A stretch of DNA of 64,000 nucleotides from Sphingobacterium sp. GVS05A (GCF_019969845.1 NZ_JAHXYR010000007.1:186001-250000), one strand, 5' to 3'. Numbered from the stretch's first letter, positions 15,478 through 24,823 are shown. Numbers and translations are program-made. Notes: generated by a model not told the origin, from the letters alone.

Positions 15478-16972
15478 GGTTTGGGGGTGTTGATTTGTTG
15501 TTGATATATAGACTGCCAATAATAAAGCAGACAGCGGCTATAATGATGGGATATCCTAATCCCGCTAAATAGAATTGTGGGGTGTTGGAAGCTTCTGCGT
15601 TAGTGGTGAGGTAAGTGGAAACTGCGGGTAGGAGCCCTCCAAATATACCATTACCGACATGGTAGGGCAAAGACATGGACGTATATCTGATTTTTACGGG
15701 AAATAGTTCAACCAAAAATGCCGCAATCGGTCCATATACCATCGTAATATAGATCACTTGAATAAATATAAGGGCAACGAGCATGATATAATTTTTACCG
15801 GCCAAATGGGTGGTTGTTTTAATCGTTTCTTTTCCTTTAAGCTCACCTGTCTGATGTTGGATTTTTGAACTGGTCATTTCTGTTCCATCGTCATATTGAC
15901 TTTTGGTGACGGTAACAATGGCTGAATTTTGTTCGGTGCCCGGTGTTGTTGTTTCGTTTAATTTTGTTTTCTGTTGAACATTCGATAGCTGGTACATGGA
16001 TTCGTAGATTGGACGGTAGGTCAGCACGGCAAGGAGCATGCCGCCCAACATGATCCATTTACGGCCGACTTTGTCACTAAGCCATCCAAAGACGACAAAG
16101 AAAGGTGTGCCTAGCAGCAGTGCAATACCTAAAATGGTATCAGCCTGATCGGATTGGAGATGCATGACTGTTTTCATGAAACTCATGGAATAGAATTGAC
16201 CGGTGTACCAAACCACACCCTGTCCCATCGCTGCACCAAATAGGGCTAATAACACAAACTTGAGGTTATAGCGATTTCCGAAACTCTCTTTTAATGGATT
16301 TGTACTTGTCTTGCCCTCAGCTTTGGCTTTGCTAAATTCGGGTGATTCCTTCATCTTCTTACGGATGAGATATGATACGTAGACCATAACTAGAGAGAGT
16401 AGAAAAGGGACGCGCCAGCCCCAACTGTCAAACTGTGTTTCACTCAGAAAGTTTTTGGTTAAAAGAATCACTACAAGAGATATAAATAGACCAAATGTAG
16501 CTGTGGTCTGTATCCAGGATGTCCAATAACCGCGTTGCCCCACTGGCGCATGTTCTGCCACATAAGTGGCTGCGCCTCCGTATTCACCCCCCAAAGCGAG
16601 TCCTTGTAAAAGACGTAGGATCAGTACAATTAATGGTGCCCAAAAACCGATGCTTGCATAGCTTGGGATACAACCGATCAAAAATGTTGCACCACCCATG
16701 AGCATCAGTGTCACCATAAAGGTGTATTTGCGTCCTATAATATCACCTAGTCGACCAAAAAATAACGCGCCAAAAGGGCGTACGACAAATCCAGCGGCAA
16801 AGGTGGCTAATGTAGATAGAAAAGCTGCTGTCGGATTGTCGGAGGGGAAAAACTTCGTTGAGATCACGATGGAGAGACTTCCGAAAATAAAAAAATCATA
16901 CCATTCAATGAGTGTCCCCATGGAAGAGGCACCGATGACTTTCCAGATGCTCTTTGTACTGTTGTCGTTCAT
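15470..16972 (-). CDS. MFS transporter, metabolite:H+ symporter type
   Basis: Twelve-helix secondary transporter of 500 residues. The opening GASSMGTLIEWYDFFIFG and RPFGALFFGRLGDIIGRK are typical of the MHS family (ProP/ShiA/KgtP-like), which import organic acids or osmolytes with protons. LQGLALGGEYGGAATYVAEH is also characteristic. An unusual hydrophilic, Thr-rich loop of about 65 residues (about 325-390) interrupts the C-terminal half, between two helices. The substrate cannot be predicted. It is coupled to the small membrane protein gene that follows. Confidence 0.92.
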   Translation of the reverse strand: MNDNSTKSIWKVIGASSMGTLIEWYDFFIFGSLSIVISTKFFPSDNPTAAFLSTLATFAAGFVVRPFGALFFGRLGDIIGRKYTFMVTLMLMGGATFLIGCIPSYASIGFWAPLIVLILRLLQGLALGGEYGGAATYVAEHAPVGQRGYWTSWIQTTATFGLFISLVVILLTKNFLSETQFDSWGWRVPFLLSLVMVYVSYLIRKKMKESPEFSKAKAEGKTSTNPLKESFGNRYNLKFVLLALFGAAMGQGVVWYTGQFYSMSFMKTVMHLQSDQADTILGIALLLGTPFFVVFGWLSDKVGRKWIMLGGMLLAVLTYRPIYESMYQLSNVQQKTKLNETTTPGTEQNSAIVTVTKSQYDDGTEMTSSKIQHQTGELKGKETIKTTTHLAGKNYIMLVALIFIQVIYITMVYGPIAAFLVELFPVKIRYTSMSLPYHVGNGIFGGLLPAVSTYLTTNAEASNTPQFYLAGLGYPIIIAAVCFIIGSLYINNKSTPPNHE

Positions 16973-17057
16973 TAATAATTGGTTTAGTGTTATGTTTGCT
17001 TACTTTAGAAATATTATATGTATTATTTAAAATCTTGTTACGTAACCTCCAGATAAT

Positions 17058-18179
17058 TTATTTGGTTGCCACGAGTGGTTGTCCAAGCGATTTATAGACT
17101 TTTCCGGGCAGCGAATGGATCAGTGATTGCATTTCCAATTCCAATAAGACCAAAGCCAATTTACTCTGTGGCCATTGAAGCTGGTCGATCATCTGATTAA
17201 GCTCCAGTTGTCCTGTTGCATGAATGAGGTTAAAAAGGCGCTCCTGATCCTTATCCAATTTAAAGGGAAGTGCTAATTGTTGGTTGGCTTCATTTTTTTT
17301 ACTGATTTCCCAATTCATCAGATATTCGAGATCCTGAACATTCCTGATCATATGTGCCCGATTTGTTTTGATCAGATAGTTGGTTCCTTCACTACTCTTT
17401 TCGTAAATGGATCCCGGAAAGGCACATACATCTCTATTATAGCTATTTGCTATTTCGGCTGTGATCAAAGCTCCGCCTTTGATTGCTGCTTCTACAACAA
17501 TCGTGACATCTGCCATTCCAGCGATAATGCGATTACGCATCGGGAAATTAACCCGCTCAGGTATGGTTTCAGATGTAAATTCGGTCAATAAGCCACCATG
17601 TTCGAGCATCTTTGATGCTAGTTCACGGTGCGAGGCAGGGTATATCCGATCCAATCCATGTCCAAGCACTGCAACCGTTGGTATATTGTTCTTTAGGGCG
17701 TTGCGATGTGCCAATGCATCAATGCCATATGCGAGACCGCTGACAATCAGCAGATCTTGATTTTCATTTAAGCCTTGCATAAAGTCTTCGCATAGCCGCT
17801 GTCCATAATGTGTTGCGTTTCTCGTCCCAACGATACTGATCACTTTTGTTGAGTTGAGTGCGGCATGTCCCTTGTAATATAACATGAGAGGAGCATCATC
17901 ACATTGCTTGAGTCGATCGGGATAGTCCTTATCTTCGATCCATAAGGCTTTGATGCGATGTTTATCAATAAAAGCGAGTTCTTTTTCACAGGCTTCCAGG
18001 TATGTTTTGTTGTGTATTGCGTCTGCAATTGATTCCCGTACTCCGGGGATTTGCATCAGATCTTTTTTTGAATAGGAAAAGAAATCCGCTAAGCTATCAC
18101 TATGGGCTATGATACTACGGGCTGTTCTAGGGCCAATGCCCTTGATCTTAGTCAAAGCTATGGGATAGATTAGTTTCAT
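17058..18179 (-). CDS. dprA: DNA processing protein DprA
   Basis: Single-stranded DNA-binding protein that loads RecA on incoming DNA during transformation. An N-terminal helix-hairpin-helix region (KIKGIGPRTARSII) is followed by the Rossmann-like core with SIVGTRNATHYGQRL, VSGLAYGIDALAHRNAL and GHGLDRIYPASHREL. The C-terminal winged-helix domain (about residues 300-373) is present. Length of 373 residues is normal. The gene is standalone on the minus strand. Presence of dprA alone does not prove natural competence. Confidence 0.95.
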   Translation of the reverse strand: MKLIYPIALTKIKGIGPRTARSIIAHSDSLADFFSYSKKDLMQIPGVRESIADAIHNKTYLEACEKELAFIDKHRIKALWIEDKDYPDRLKQCDDAPLMLYYKGHAALNSTKVISIVGTRNATHYGQRLCEDFMQGLNENQDLLIVSGLAYGIDALAHRNALKNNIPTVAVLGHGLDRIYPASHRELASKMLEHGGLLTEFTSETIPERVNFPMRNRIIAGMADVTIVVEAAIKGGALITAEIANSYNRDVCAFPGSIYEKSSEGTNYLIKTNRAHMIRNVQDLEYLMNWEISKKNEANQQLALPFKLDKDQERLFNLIHATGQLELNQMIDQLQWPQSKLALVLLELEMQSLIHSLPGKVYKSLGQPLVATK

Positions 18180-18558
18180 AATTGGGTACTTTAAATATAG
18201 TGAAAAATTATAAATCTTGTATGACTTTTCATTAGAATAAGCAATTCGTGTTGAAGGTTGTTTTTAACAACATGTATAATCTTTAATTAGATGAAAGCAC
18301 AACAGAAATAGGCTGGATTATGACATCCCTTGGGTTTTGTGGTACCGTCGAGATGGTAGGTCGTGCATAGTTTCTGTACCGAACGTTTCATATCATTGCC
18401 GCTGACTGATGCTTTTTGAGCAGGAATGTCCATTTGTCTTATTGCAGTTGAGATAATAATAATCTGCGAACTTTCTTTTTATGGTGAAGAAATGGAGGTC
18501 GTGTTTGGAAAGAATGTGCTGGATTTGGTAGCTTTGCTTGATTAACAATATTTTTAGC
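18180..18558. other. Gene-poor intergenic stretch
   Basis: Between dprA and the small acidic gene I see no RNA gene or strong hairpin. The only coding candidate is a 48-codon frame on the minus strand (18287-18433), listed separately with low confidence. Confidence 0.5.
18287..18433 (-). CDS. Candidate 48-residue cysteine-containing peptide
   Basis: An ATG-started frame of 48 codons upstream of dprA on the same strand, ending GCHNPAYFCCAFI, with four cysteines. Composition looks protein-like, but there is no Shine-Dalgarno site, no recognised family and no clear promoter. It could be a chance frame. Confidence 0.25.
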   Translation of the reverse strand: MDIPAQKASVSGNDMKRSVQKLCTTYHLDGTTKPKGCHNPAYFCCAFI

Positions 18559-18792
18559 ATGGAAATGAAAGAACCTTTTGATATCGAGTTAGGTGATGTG
18601 ATTTATTCTGTTTTTCCGGAAGAGGAGGATACCTATGTTGTCTTTAAAGATGGAACGGAATATGTAAAAATTATTAAGGATACAGATACCACCTGGTTGA
18701 AACTGAATCCTGAAACTGAGTTGCCAATGTTCGGCATGGACGAAGAGGTTAACCTGATCGGTGAGGAGATCAAAAAAGAACTGGGGCAATAA
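18559..18792 (+). CDS. Small acidic hypothetical protein
   Basis: A 77-residue acidic protein beginning MEMKEPFDIELGD; an in-frame TTG at 18538 would add seven residues. It has beta-rich segments (VIYSVFPEEEDTYVVFKDG, EYVKIIKD) and no cysteine, signal or membrane segment. Conserved domains are not recognised. It is followed 77 bases later by a secreted-protein gene on the same strand. Confidence 0.65.
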   Translation: MEMKEPFDIELGDVIYSVFPEEEDTYVVFKDGTEYVKIIKDTDTTWLKLNPETELPMFGMDEEVNLIGEEIKKELGQ

Positions 18793-18869
18793 GTCATATA
18801 AGTTAAAGATCGTTAAAGTCATTTCGGCCTTATTCCCTGTTGGTTATCTTAGGGTAATCAATTATAGGT

Positions 18870-19460
18870 ATGGCACGTATTGTTTTCCTGTTTTTAATCG
18901 CTTTTTGTTTTTATTTGGCTTCTGATCGGCCGATTTTTGCTCAGCCTGTAAAATTCGTTTTGCAGGATACTGTAAAAAAGAAGAATGGAAAAGATACGCT
19001 CCGATTAGATACAATCCAGGTTAAGCGTAAAAATAACCCAGCCGAGGACAAGCTTAACGAAAAAAAAGAAACTTACAAATCCATTTACGTCTTAGGGGAT
19101 AGCAAGGAGATGGTTAACTTGCCCAAGAAAGGTGGGGTAGGGCTGAGTATTAATAAGCTTTATAATAAGTTGAGTCGAAAAGGGCGGAATGCGAGAAAGC
19201 TTCAGCGACAGTTTGAAAAGGAATATCAACAGGATCTGATTCGGGAGGAATGGTATCCGCTGACGAAGGAATACAGTAAGTTGTCGGGAGATTCGTTACG
19301 CAAATTTAGGATATATTATGAACCCACTATAAAGTGGTTTCGTGAGCATGATCGGTATGAAAAGATCGCTTATATACATAAGTGCTTAACATATTATCTA
19401 GACTCTGTAGACATTATCCATAGGCGACTTCAGTTTCCTATGGATAATGCAAAACTTTAA
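18870..19460 (+). CDS. Secreted hypothetical protein
   Basis: A 196-residue protein with an N-terminal signal peptide (hydrophobic residues 4-19, likely cut after IFA-Q). The mature part is highly basic and helical (SRKGRNARKLQRQFEKEYQ), with LDTIQVKRK near the front. I do not recognise a family. It converges on rsmG with stops back to back (19460 and 19461), leaving no room for a terminator between them. Confidence 0.7.
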   Translation: MARIVFLFLIAFCFYLASDRPIFAQPVKFVLQDTVKKKNGKDTLRLDTIQVKRKNNPAEDKLNEKKETYKSIYVLGDSKEMVNLPKKGGVGLSINKLYNKLSRKGRNARKLQRQFEKEYQQDLIREEWYPLTKEYSKLSGDSLRKFRIYYEPTIKWFREHDRYEKIAYIHKCLTYYLDSVDIIHRRLQFPMDNAKL

Positions 19461-20096
19461 CTACATAGGTACGTATACCAAATATTTTGTATCGAAGAAG
19501 TCTTCCTTAAAGTAACTCGAGAGTGGGTGCAATTCGGCTTTTAATTTGGATTCTTTGATTTCTTCACTTAGGTCGCCACCTTTGAGGTAGAGGATCCCGT
19601 TTGGAATTCCGTTTTTATCTTTTTTTGCAAATTTGTTTCGGATCCAAGGTGTAAAATCTCCGAGTCTGGTTACAGCCCGTGATATAACGAAGTCGTATTT
19701 GTCGTCTAATTGTTCGGCACGAATATGATCGGCTTCTACATTTTTAAGTCCTAATGCTGCTGCGACCTCACGAACTACTTTGATTTTTTTTCCGATCGAA
19801 TCCACCAAATGAAACTTAACTTCTGGAAACAGGATCGCCATGGGAATACCCGGGAAACCACCACCGGTTCCGACATCTAAAACCTGTGTTCCTGGGGCTA
19901 ACTCTTGCACAAATTTGGCAATACCCAATGAATGTAATACATGATGAAGGTATAGACTATCGATGTCCTTACGTGAAATTACATTGATCTGGCTATTCCA
20001 TAAAGTGTAGAGGTCTGCAAGTTTTGCAAACTGTTCTTTCTGTATATCCGTTAATTTCGGAAAGTAGGCGTAGATGATATCGACTGTAGGATTCAA
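19461..20096 (-). CDS. rsmG: 16S rRNA (guanine527-N7)-methyltransferase
   Basis: SAM-dependent methyltransferase of 16S rRNA G527. Motif I reads VLDVGTGGGFPGIPMAI and the conserved NVISRKDIDSLYLHHVLHS and VISRAVTRLGDF segments identify RsmG. Translation appears to start at TTG (20096-20094), since no in-frame ATG or GTG is found within the preceding eight codons and the sequence right after it is conserved. It is preceded by the glycosyltransferase gene on the same strand, 22 bases away. Confidence 0.94.
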   Translation of the reverse strand: MNPTVDIIYAYFPKLTDIQKEQFAKLADLYTLWNSQINVISRKDIDSLYLHHVLHSLGIAKFVQELAPGTQVLDVGTGGGFPGIPMAILFPEVKFHLVDSIGKKIKVVREVAAALGLKNVEADHIRAEQLDDKYDFVISRAVTRLGDFTPWIRNKFAKKDKNGIPNGILYLKGGDLSEEIKESKLKAELHPLSSYFKEDFFDTKYLVYVPM

Positions 20097-20118
20097 AATG
20101 TGATGTTTTAAAGGTGAA

Positions 20119-21261
20119 TTATTTCCAGCTTATTTTTTTCTTTTTTCGGCTGAACAAACCATTGATGCAAATATAGAAATAGTAGATGAAGTCTACCAAT
20201 GGAAGCCACCAAATCAGCTCTTTCACTTCGAGTTTCTTGTAAATAGATGTAAAAACGGCCCATTGGGTGAATAGTCGCAGCAAGTAAGCTGTAAGGGGAA
20301 CATACCAAAAAGCAGGAAAAGCAATAGTAGCAGCAATCAGGGTCAGGTAAAATAATACCGCAGAAACCAGTTGCGTTCCCAACATGCGTTGATGGCGTTT
20401 TTTATAGATGGTGGATGCCCCAGAATGTCTCGCTTTTTGTTTATAATAACTTTTCCAGGTTGTTTTGGGAGCTGAGTAAACAATAGCAGCTGATGCAAGG
20501 GCGATATTGACATTTATTGCTGTTGCATTTTGATTGACAAAAAGATCGTCATCACCAGATTTAATATGCATGTGTGCTGCAAATCCTTTATTTCGAAAGA
20601 AGAGATCTTTTTTGTAGGCCATGTTCCGACCGACTCCCATATAGGCATCTCCTTTGAGTGCATAGGAGAGGTAACTCATAGCAGTATGGCTCGTTTCAAA
20701 CCGGATTAAGAGATTGAGTAGACCTCTTTTCTTAAAATAGGGTGAATAGCCCAATACGATTTCGGTCTCTGGTCTAAAGGCAGAAGCAACTTCTTTCAAC
20801 CATTGATCAGATTGAGGTGCGCAATCTGCATCGGTAAAAACCAAAGTCTCATATTTCGAAGCTTTGATCCCCATGCTCACAGCGAATTTTTTACCATGTT
20901 TCAACCGGATATGCTCTTTGATATCGACAATCTTTAAATGGGCATATTGCTCATCAAATTCCTGAAGTACCCAAGGGGTTTCGTCCGTAGAAAAATCATT
21001 TACGACAATGACCTCGAAATTGGCATAATCTTGATTGAGGATACTGGGCAGAAATTCCCTAAGATTGTCCTGTTCATTGTGCGCACAGATAATGACAGAT
21101 AATGGAGGAAGATCAGTTTCCGTTTGATTCGTTTCAATTTGATATCTGCTCAATTTGCTGTAAACAAATAAGATGTAATATAATTGTGCCAATAGGAAAA
21201 GACCTAATATCCCAAATATGATATATGGAAGATTGGCCAAAAATACATGTAGGTCAAGCAT
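20119..21261 (-). CDS. Family 2 glycosyltransferase, membrane-associated
   Basis: GT-A fold glycosyltransferase anchored by an N-terminal helix (about residues 6-27) and two or three C-terminal hydrophobic helices. SVIICAHNEQDNLREFLPS, VNDFSTDETPWVL and VFTDADCAP (DxD) are classic GT2 motifs. The usual QxxRW is changed to QKARH. The ATG at 21261 is favoured because TATCTTTG lies six bases before it; in-frame Mets at 21282 and 21339 are further upstream, the former overlapping that element. Substrate is unknown, perhaps a surface glycan or lipid. Confidence 0.88.
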   Translation of the reverse strand: MLDLHVFLANLPYIIFGILGLFLLAQLYYILFVYSKLSRYQIETNQTETDLPPLSVIICAHNEQDNLREFLPSILNQDYANFEVIVVNDFSTDETPWVLQEFDEQYAHLKIVDIKEHIRLKHGKKFAVSMGIKASKYETLVFTDADCAPQSDQWLKEVASAFRPETEIVLGYSPYFKKRGLLNLLIRFETSHTAMSYLSYALKGDAYMGVGRNMAYKKDLFFRNKGFAAHMHIKSGDDDLFVNQNATAINVNIALASAAIVYSAPKTTWKSYYKQKARHSGASTIYKKRHQRMLGTQLVSAVLFYLTLIAATIAFPAFWYVPLTAYLLRLFTQWAVFTSIYKKLEVKELIWWLPLVDFIYYFYICINGLFSRKKKKISWK

Positions 21262-21267
21262 AGCCCA

Positions 21268-21275
21268 CAAAGATA
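21268..21275 (-). promoter_or_regulatory. -7 element adjacent to the glycosyltransferase start
   Basis: TATCTTTG on the minus strand ends six bases before the ATG at 21261, implying a leader of at most a few bases. Confidence 0.45.
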
Positions 21276-21351
21276 AGCGCATTCGTAATCTTTTTATAAA
21301 GGAAAATGATAATTTATTCCTGAAACATCCTGTTTGCAAATCTTTTTATAG

Positions 21352-21359
21352 TATTTTTG
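21352..21359 (+). promoter_or_regulatory. Candidate -7 element of tgt
   Basis: TATTTTTG matches TAnnTTTG, with TTG 15 bases upstream (21334-21336), slightly short. If used, the tgt leader is about 140 nt and contains the hairpin TAAGCGGAA/TTCCGTTA near 21397-21419. Confidence 0.4.
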
Positions 21360-21503
21360 CAACATATTTTAGGAAAAGACGGGCGTGACATATCCGTAAG
21401 CGGAACCTTATTTCCGTTACGAAAAACAGTCTTACTGGCGTTATGAAAAAACATACGCGGAATCTGTCTACTAGAATATAATTAGTCACAGAGGAAAATA
21501 TTA

Positions 21504-22634
21504 ATGAAATTTACGCTACAAGCACAAGATACACTGTCAAAAGCACGTGCGGGTGTTGTCGAAACTGCACACGGTCCCATTCAAACTCCAATCTTTATGC
21601 CTGTTGGCACCGCTGGTACGGTGAAAGCCATTCATCAGCATGAGTTGAAAAATGATATTGAAGCACAGATTATTTTAGGTAATACCTATCATCTTTATCT
21701 GCGTCCGGGATTGGATGTGCTGAATAAGGCCGGAGGATTACATAAGTTTAATGGTTGGGATCGTCCGATCTTGACGGATTCTGGCGGTTATCAAGTATAC
21801 TCGTTGACAGAGGTGCGTAAGATTAAGGAAGAGGGAGTTACTTTCCGTTCGCACATTGATGGTTCAAAACATCTTTTTACACCAGAAAATGTGATGGATA
21901 CGCAGCGTATTATCGGTGCAGATATCATTATGGCATTTGATGAATGTACACCTTATCCATGTGATTATGGTTATGCACGTCGTTCTTTGGATATGACCCA
22001 TCGTTGGTTGAAACGCTGTGTAGATCGTTTTGATAGCACTGATCCTCTTTATGGATATGATCAGACATTATTTCCTATCGTGCAGGGATCGGTTTATAAA
22101 GATTTAAGGATAAAATCCGCAGAGACAATAGCATCCTTTAATCGGGATGGAAATGCAATTGGTGGATTATCCGTGGGTGAACCGGCAGAGGAAATGTACG
22201 CGATGACCGAAGTGGTTTGTGATATTTTACCGCAAGAAAAACCACGTTATTTAATGGGGGTAGGTACTCCTGTAAATATCCTGGAAAATATCGCTTTGGG
22301 GGTTGATATGTTTGACTGTGTAATGCCAACGCGTAATGCGCGAAATGGTATGTTGTTTACACAAAATGGTATCATCAACATCAAAAATGAAAAATGGAAG
22401 GATGATTTTTCACCTATTGAAGCAGAAAGTGATTTACATACCGATCAATTCTATTCAAAGGCTTATTTAAGACATCTGATAAAATCACAGGAAATTTTAG
22501 GAGCGCAAATTGCTTCATTACACAATTTACATTTTTATCTTTGGTTGGTCAATCAAGCCCGGGAGAAAATCATAGATGGTACATTCTATGACTGGAAAAA
22601 TAAAATGGTTAAAATTTTGGATCAACGTTTGTAA
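21504..22634 (+). CDS. tgt: Queuine tRNA-ribosyltransferase lacking zinc cysteines
   Basis: Replaces G34 with preQ1 in tRNAs with GUN anticodons during queuosine synthesis. Catalytic features are intact: DSGGYQVYSL, GGLSVGEPAEEM and the nucleophile region FDCVMPTRNARNG. The C-terminal zinc site is not: the CxCxxC of typical Tgt is replaced by ESDLHTD (Ser309, Leu311, Asp314), while the fourth ligand His in SLHNLHFY remains. Length of 376 residues is normal. It is followed 78 bases later by an LptF/LptG-family gene on the same strand. Confidence 0.95.
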   Translation: MKFTLQAQDTLSKARAGVVETAHGPIQTPIFMPVGTAGTVKAIHQHELKNDIEAQIILGNTYHLYLRPGLDVLNKAGGLHKFNGWDRPILTDSGGYQVYSLTEVRKIKEEGVTFRSHIDGSKHLFTPENVMDTQRIIGADIIMAFDECTPYPCDYGYARRSLDMTHRWLKRCVDRFDSTDPLYGYDQTLFPIVQGSVYKDLRIKSAETIASFNRDGNAIGGLSVGEPAEEMYAMTEVVCDILPQEKPRYLMGVGTPVNILENIALGVDMFDCVMPTRNARNGMLFTQNGIINIKNEKWKDDFSPIEAESDLHTDQFYSKAYLRHLIKSQEILGAQIASLHNLHFYLWLVNQAREKIIDGTFYDWKNKMVKILDQRL

Positions 22635-22669
22635 TAGAGTCACATAAGAATAAAATATAGATAAAGTAT

Positions 22670-22686
22670 GTAAGCCCTAGGCTTGC
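22670..22686. repeat. Short palindromic element, copy 1
   Basis: GTAAGCC-cta-GGCTTGC forms a 7-bp near-perfect hairpin between tgt and the permease gene. A very similar element with similar flank lies at 57616-57632. Confidence 0.4.
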
Positions 22687-22712
22687 AGAAGTAGAGTCTC
22701 AAATCTAACAAT

Positions 22713-23792
22713 ATGCTTTCGTTAATCGATCGTTACATCATCAAAAAGTACCTGACAACATTTGTGTTCACGATGGCCATATTCACCGTGGTTATGGTTG
22801 TTTTTGATGTGTCCGAAAGATTGGATGACTTTTTGAAATATAAGGCACCTTTAGATAAGATTATCTTTGAGTATTATGCTGGATTTATTCCATTCTATCT
22901 TAATTTTCTCTGTCCACTGATCAATTTTATTGCGGTTATCTTTTTTACCTCAAAAATGGCGGATCAGACGGAGATTGTTCCAATATTAAGTGCGGGATAC
23001 AGTTTCAACCGTTTGCTGCGGCCTTATATGATAGCTGCAACATTGATCTTTATCGTTTCTTTGGTGTTCAATATCTTCATTATTCCGCATACCAATAAAA
23101 TGAAGGTGGATTTTGAGAACATCTATGTGAAGCCGTTGAAAGATAATTCTCGTGTCTCCACGCATATGCAACTGGATAAAAACAGCTATGTGTATATTGA
23201 TAATTTTGATAATACAACCAAGACCGGTTATGGTTTCGTATTGGAGATTTTCAAAGGGGATACATTGAAGGAAAAGATGATGGCTGACCGTATCACATGG
23301 GATTCCGTAGCTACAAAATGGAAAATTGAGGGATACACCAATCGTGTTATTAACGGACTACATGAGCGAATGGACAAAGGAACGGTCAAAGATACGACTT
23401 TGGACATGAAACCATCGGATTTTGAATTACGGGATAATATGTTTACTGCAATGGATACCCGTGAACTCAATATTCGTATTCATAAAGAGGAAACAAGGGG
23501 GACTGGGGTGATGAATGATCTGCTGCTGGAGAAATATAAACGTTATGTTTATCCATTCTCCGCTTTTGTTTTGACCTTAATGGGTGTGGCTCTTTCTTCC
23601 AAAAAGGTCAGAGGGGGGATTGGTTTAAGTTTAGGTATCGGAATCGGCTTAAGTTTTACATATATTGTTTTTATTCAATTTGCGACCATGTTTTCGCTGA
23701 AAGGAGGATTACCGCCATTGGTTGCGGTATTGATCCCTAATGTGACTTTCTTGTTGGTGGCAATTTTTCTGACGATAAAGGCTCCAAAATAA
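22713..23792 (+). CDS. LptF/LptG family permease
   Basis: Inner-membrane permease (359 residues) of the YjgP/YjgQ family that, with LptB, extracts lipopolysaccharide. Three hydrophobic helices lie in the first 110 residues, then a soluble periplasmic beta-jellyroll-like region (about 120-265), then three more helices near the C-terminus (KKVRGGIGLSLGIGIGLSF). IDRYIIKKYLTTFVFTMAIF is a typical N-terminus. An OstA-like LPS transport protein is encoded at 40748-43297, not adjacent. F versus G cannot be told apart here. Confidence 0.92.
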   Translation: MLSLIDRYIIKKYLTTFVFTMAIFTVVMVVFDVSERLDDFLKYKAPLDKIIFEYYAGFIPFYLNFLCPLINFIAVIFFTSKMADQTEIVPILSAGYSFNRLLRPYMIAATLIFIVSLVFNIFIIPHTNKMKVDFENIYVKPLKDNSRVSTHMQLDKNSYVYIDNFDNTTKTGYGFVLEIFKGDTLKEKMMADRITWDSVATKWKIEGYTNRVINGLHERMDKGTVKDTTLDMKPSDFELRDNMFTAMDTRELNIRIHKEETRGTGVMNDLLLEKYKRYVYPFSAFVLTLMGVALSSKKVRGGIGLSLGIGIGLSFTYIVFIQFATMFSLKGGLPPLVAVLIPNVTFLLVAIFLTIKAPK

Positions 23793-23901
23793 TTCCAATT
23801 CATATCATCATTAGCTTAAGCAGTTTATATCAAAGGGAAAAATAAGTGTTGCTCCTAATCGTTTTCATTGCCATTACAAAATAAATTATATTCTATTGAA
23901 T

Positions 23902-24813
23902 ATGTCTAAAATTCAACTAAATCGGAATATTCTAATTCTGCATTTAACAATCCTTATTTGGGGGTTTACAGGGATCTTGGGTAGCCTCATTTCTGTTTCT
24001 GCTATCCATCTGGTGTGGTATCGCGTGGCGATTGCGTCTATTTCCTTGTTGGTCTATTTTCTGTTGACCAAACAATCGATATTGGTTTCTAAAAAACAGT
24101 TTCTGCAGTTTTTTATGGTCGGGACCGTTGTCGGTTTACACTGGGTTTTATTTTTCTATTCCATTAAGGTATCTACCGTCTCGGTAACGCTGGTTACTTT
24201 GTCTTCGGTGACATTGTTTACGGCTATATTGGAACCTATTGTAAACAAAAAACGTATTGCATTACTGGATATTGTCGTCGGTCTGGTGATTATTATAGGG
24301 ATTTATACCATATTTTCGTTTGAGACACATTATCTGGTTGGTTTATTGGCTGGCCTTGGTTGCGCTTTCTGTGCAAGTATATTTTCCATTGCCAATGCAA
24401 GAATGGTCAAGAAATCCAGCCCAACGCTGATCACATTTTATGAGATGCTGGGAGCATTTTTTTGGATCAGTATACTTATGCTGTTTACAGGAGATTTTAA
24501 TGCTGAGATGAAATTGGGACAACAGGATCTGATTTATCTTTTATTATTAGGCGTAGTTTGTACAGCGGTGGCCTATGTGATGGGGGTAGCAGTAATGAAG
24601 GAATTATCCGCTTTTACTGTTGCATTAACCACTAATCTGGAGCCTGTCTATGGTATACTTTTAGCAATGTTGATCTTTGGTCAGAAAGAAACGATGAGTG
24701 GTGGGTTTTATCTTGGTGCTTGTATCGTTCTCGGAGCTGTGTTTACCTATCCTTATGTGAAAACGAAATTGGAGAAAAGACAAAAAGAGCTAATCATCCG
24801 CAAATTGCACTAA
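23902..24813 (+). CDS. EamA-domain (DMT superfamily) transporter
   Basis: Ten-helix drug/metabolite transporter of 303 residues made of two EamA repeats. The start ATG at 23902 is preferred over a TTG two codons earlier. Helix-loop features such as LIWGFTGILG, HLVWYRVAIAS and LTTNLEPVYGILLAMLIFGQ (second repeat, Glu-Pro motif) are typical. Substrate is unknown. A GC-rich terminator follows 10 bases after the stop. Confidence 0.9.
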   Translation: MSKIQLNRNILILHLTILIWGFTGILGSLISVSAIHLVWYRVAIASISLLVYFLLTKQSILVSKKQFLQFFMVGTVVGLHWVLFFYSIKVSTVSVTLVTLSSVTLFTAILEPIVNKKRIALLDIVVGLVIIIGIYTIFSFETHYLVGLLAGLGCAFCASIFSIANARMVKKSSPTLITFYEMLGAFFWISILMLFTGDFNAEMKLGQQDLIYLLLLGVVCTAVAYVMGVAVMKELSAFTVALTTNLEPVYGILLAMLIFGQKETMSGGFYLGACIVLGAVFTYPYVKTKLEKRQKELIIRKLH

Positions 24814-24823
24814 AGATTACTGA

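Noticed and set aside
21360..21503. preQ1 riboswitch before tgt
   Set aside because: The leader does not show the short preQ1 aptamer pseudoknot pattern; only a plain hairpin and repeats are seen.
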